Made by a program: the position numbers and the translations under genes. From NCBI GenBank assembly GCA_937864275.1, contig CALMIW010000578.1, forward strand, positions 1 to 6,968: DNA of 6,968 bases. The letters are read 5' to 3'. The notes beneath the pieces are model-generated. The model did no database searches, was not told the origin of the DNA, and saw only the letters and a list, made by a program, of their open reading frames with translations. Below, in pieces: positions 5,442 through 6,968 of this stretch; position 1 is the stretch's first letter, and every line of letters starts with the position of its first letter. This DNA comes from an uncultured Dehalococcoidia bacterium. Its GTDB lineage: Bacteria > Chloroflexota > Dehalococcoidia > Tepidiformales > Tepidiformaceae.

Positions 5442-5474
5442 GCCGGGGTTCCCCGGCTTCGTATACTCGAATCG
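5442..5474 (+). promoter_or_regulatory. Flavoprotein promoter, leaderless, with palindrome next to the -10
   Basis: TATACT (5462-5467) is followed by 7 nt and then the ATG at 5475, with no SD, so the mRNA probably starts at the ATG. Just upstream lies GCCGGGG-TT-CCCCGGC (5442-5457), an inverted repeat with 7-bp arms filling the position between -10 and -35. TTCG/CGAA (5458-5461 and 5468-5471) also flank the -10 symmetrically. I see no good -35 hexamer. The palindrome may be an operator for a regulator outside the window. Confidence 0.55.
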
Positions 5475-6746
5475 ATGCAGATTGCCGTGATTGGTGCAGG
5501 CGCCGCCGGGCTGACGGCTGCCTACCGGCTGATCCAGGCCGGGCACCGGGTAACGGTCTTCGAATCCCAACCGTACGTCGGCGGGCGAACGCGGACGGCG
5601 CACTTCGCCCCAGGCCATCACCTGGATACCGGCGCCGGCTGGCTGACCAGTGCGTACACACGGACGCTGAGGCTGTTCGAGGAACTCGGCGAGACCGGCC
5701 GCCTGCAGCCGATGAAGGCGTCCGGGCCGTCGGAGTTGCTGGTGGACGGCAACTCGTTCATCGGGGCGGGGCTGCCGCGGACGCCCGCCGGCGAACACCT
5801 CATCCCCGGGGACGAACGGGAACGCCTGCGGAACTGGCTGCACTGGCTCGACGGCTATCCGCCGCTGGGCTTTCGCACGTTCAACGACAACGAAACGGCA
5901 AGCGAGCACCTGAAACCCGTGAGCCCCACGGCGGAGCGGTTCCTGTTCGCGCCGATGTTCGAAGGGCTGTTCGCACCCCTGGCCGAGCAATCCGCGGAGT
6001 TCCTGCGGTCGTGGATCGCGGCCTCCCGCGCGCAGTACTTCCAGGTGCGCGAAGGCATGGACGCTCCATGGCAGCGCATCGCCACACATGTGAACGTGCG
6101 GGTGAACACCCGGGTTGAGATGATCCGGCAGAGCGGTTCCAAGCTCGAAATCGTCGCGAACAGCATGGGCGCGGGGTTCGACGGCATCGTGGTAGCGGTG
6201 CCCCCACCGGCCGGCAACGCGTTCGTGACCCGGGCGACCGAGCCTCGCTGGGTAGCGCAGCTGAACTACGAACGCATCGACTATTCAGGGCAGTGCCGCC
6301 TGTACCTGGCAATGCCGGGAGATGCTCCAGCGCGGCTGCACAAGCGCCCGATGCCGATGGGGCTCATCGCGAGCGTCGAGTGGCAGTCTTCGAAAGACGG
6401 CGCGTGGGGCGCGTGTCCGCCCGGCTGGCAATGGGCGCTGGTCTGCGCGAACGAAGCGCACAACCGGGAACTCATCGACCTCCCCGACTTCGAGGTGGCG
6501 GACCGGCTCTGGGCAGGGGCCGCGGCCATCGTCCCGGAGTTGCCGCCGCTGAAGGCGTGGAAGGTCCAACACCTGGTGAAGTGGCGGCACGCCGTCCCGA
6601 CGATGGCGCCGGGCCACTTCACGCGGATGGCCGCCTATGCACGGAGGCCGCCTATCGTGTTCGCGGGAGACTGGACACACCAGGCTTGCGTGGAAGGCGC
6701 CGTGCGTTCGGGCGAGGCTGCGGCGGAAGCGTTCGGGCCGGCATAG
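5475..6746 (+). CDS. FAD-dependent amine-oxidase/desaturase-like oxidoreductase
   Basis: This 423-residue flavoprotein is of the amine oxidase/phytoene desaturase/protoporphyrinogen oxidase type. The Rossmann FAD motif is at the very N-terminus: AVIGAGAAGLTAAYRL (4-19), the ribose-binding acid E30 (VTVFESQ) and the second dinucleotide-binding motif YVGGRTRT (34-41). The C-terminal FAD signature is PIVFAGDWTHQACVEGAVRSGEAA, near residues 394-417. The middle third is the variable substrate domain, so the substrate cannot be told. The open frame extends far upstream over the divergent hydrolase gene. I chose the ATG at 5475 because GxGxxG normally begins within ten residues of the start and a TATACT box ends 7 nt before it. 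The HAD gene starts 5 nt after its stop, so the two are probably co-transcribed. Confidence 0.92.
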   Translation: MQIAVIGAGAAGLTAAYRLIQAGHRVTVFESQPYVGGRTRTAHFAPGHHLDTGAGWLTSAYTRTLRLFEELGETGRLQPMKASGPSELLVDGNSFIGAGLPRTPAGEHLIPGDERERLRNWLHWLDGYPPLGFRTFNDNETASEHLKPVSPTAERFLFAPMFEGLFAPLAEQSAEFLRSWIAASRAQYFQVREGMDAPWQRIATHVNVRVNTRVEMIRQSGSKLEIVANSMGAGFDGIVVAVPPPAGNAFVTRATEPRWVAQLNYERIDYSGQCRLYLAMPGDAPARLHKRPMPMGLIASVEWQSSKDGAWGACPPGWQWALVCANEAHNRELIDLPDFEVADRLWAGAAAIVPELPPLKAWKVQHLVKWRHAVPTMAPGHFTRMAAYARRPPIVFAGDWTHQACVEGAVRSGEAAAEAFGPA

Positions 6747-6751
6747 CCGCG

Positions 6752-6968
6752 ATGAATCCACACGGGATCCGGATTGTCGTGTTCGACCTCGGGGGCGTGC
6801 TGGTCCGAATAGCACAGAGCTGGGCGGAGGCGCATGCTGCCGCGGGCCTCGCGAACCATGCGATCCTGGACAACGCCGACTTCGCCGCGCACCTCGCCAA
6901 CCTCACGCGCGCGCACGACGCCGGCGGACCCGCACCACCGATCATCCCGGCCACCTGCGCCGAGGCCG
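6752..6968 (+). CDS. HAD-superfamily hydrolase, N-terminal part (partial at window edge)
   Basis: Seventy-two residues are visible before the right edge. The start IRIVVFDLGGVLVRI (6-20) is HAD motif I, with D12 as the expected phospho-accepting nucleophile. The usual second Asp two residues later (DxD) is replaced by G14 (DLGG); this variant is known in subfamily I HAD proteins related to YihX. The following helical stretch (24-72) would be the start of the cap domain. The ATG comes 5 nt after the flavoprotein stop with no clear SD, which suggests translational coupling. The likely role is phosphatase or another small-molecule HAD hydrolase; motifs II-IV lie outside the window. Confidence 0.85.
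   Translation, partial: MNPHGIRIVVFDLGGVLVRIAQSWAEAHAAAGLANHAILDNADFAAHLANLTRAHDAGGPAPPIIPATCAEA

Noticed and set aside
5172..5474. N-terminal extension of the flavoprotein
   Set aside because: It would run over the divergent hydrolase gene and put 101 unrelated residues before GxGxxG. The ATG at 5475 has a -10 box right before it.
1..6968. CRISPR array, tRNA, rRNA or Rho-independent terminators
   Set aside because: I saw no regularly spaced repeats, no cloverleaf with a T-loop signature, no rRNA-like conserved strings, and no GC hairpin followed by a T-run.

Overview
The window is GC-rich (clearly above 60% by eye) bacterial chromosome with eight complete protein genes and a partial gene at each edge. 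The best clue to the host is promoter layout. Three genes have a -10-like hexamer (TATAAT, TAATCT, TATACT) only 6-7 nt before the start codon and no Shine-Dalgarno (SD) sequence, as expected for leaderless mRNAs. Leaderless starts are common in Actinobacteria, Deinococcota and some Chloroflexota. Together with the polA sequence style and the FlgM-like protein, this makes me lean weakly towards Chloroflexota, but the sequence does not prove it.

Layout: 1-1066 (minus) is the N-terminal part of DNA polymerase I (polA), with a complete 5' nuclease domain and the start of a proofreading-type domain that appears catalytically dead. 1155-1523 (minus) is a small DUF3303-like protein, bracketed by a perfect 14-bp inverted repeat. 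1699-2319 (minus) is an RDD-family membrane protein with an N-terminal zinc ribbon. Divergent from it, 2420-2973 (plus) is a type II toxin-antitoxin operon (AbrB/MazE-type antitoxin, RelE/ParE-type toxin) behind a perfect 17-bp palindrome. Only 11 nt after the toxin lies an acyl-CoA dehydrogenase (2985-4136).

A 155-nt gap (4137-4291) then precedes a FlgM-like anti-sigma protein (4292-4591). This gap can fold into several nested helices, including a GNRA-capped hairpin, and carries two copies of an anti-SD octamer. It is the best candidate for an undescribed regulatory element here. A convergent alpha/beta hydrolase (4598-5344, minus) ends 6 nt from the FlgM-like gene. Divergent from the hydrolase, a probable two-gene unit encodes an FAD-dependent amine-oxidase-like flavoprotein (5475-6746) and the N-terminus of a HAD-superfamily hydrolase (6752-6968).

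The genes do not form one pathway. The window looks like ordinary housekeeping and metabolic chromosome with a toxin-antitoxin module inserted ahead of a fatty-acid-type dehydrogenase gene. I see no CRISPR array, tRNA, rRNA, phage or transposase gene. No stretch longer than about 175 nt lacks a gene.
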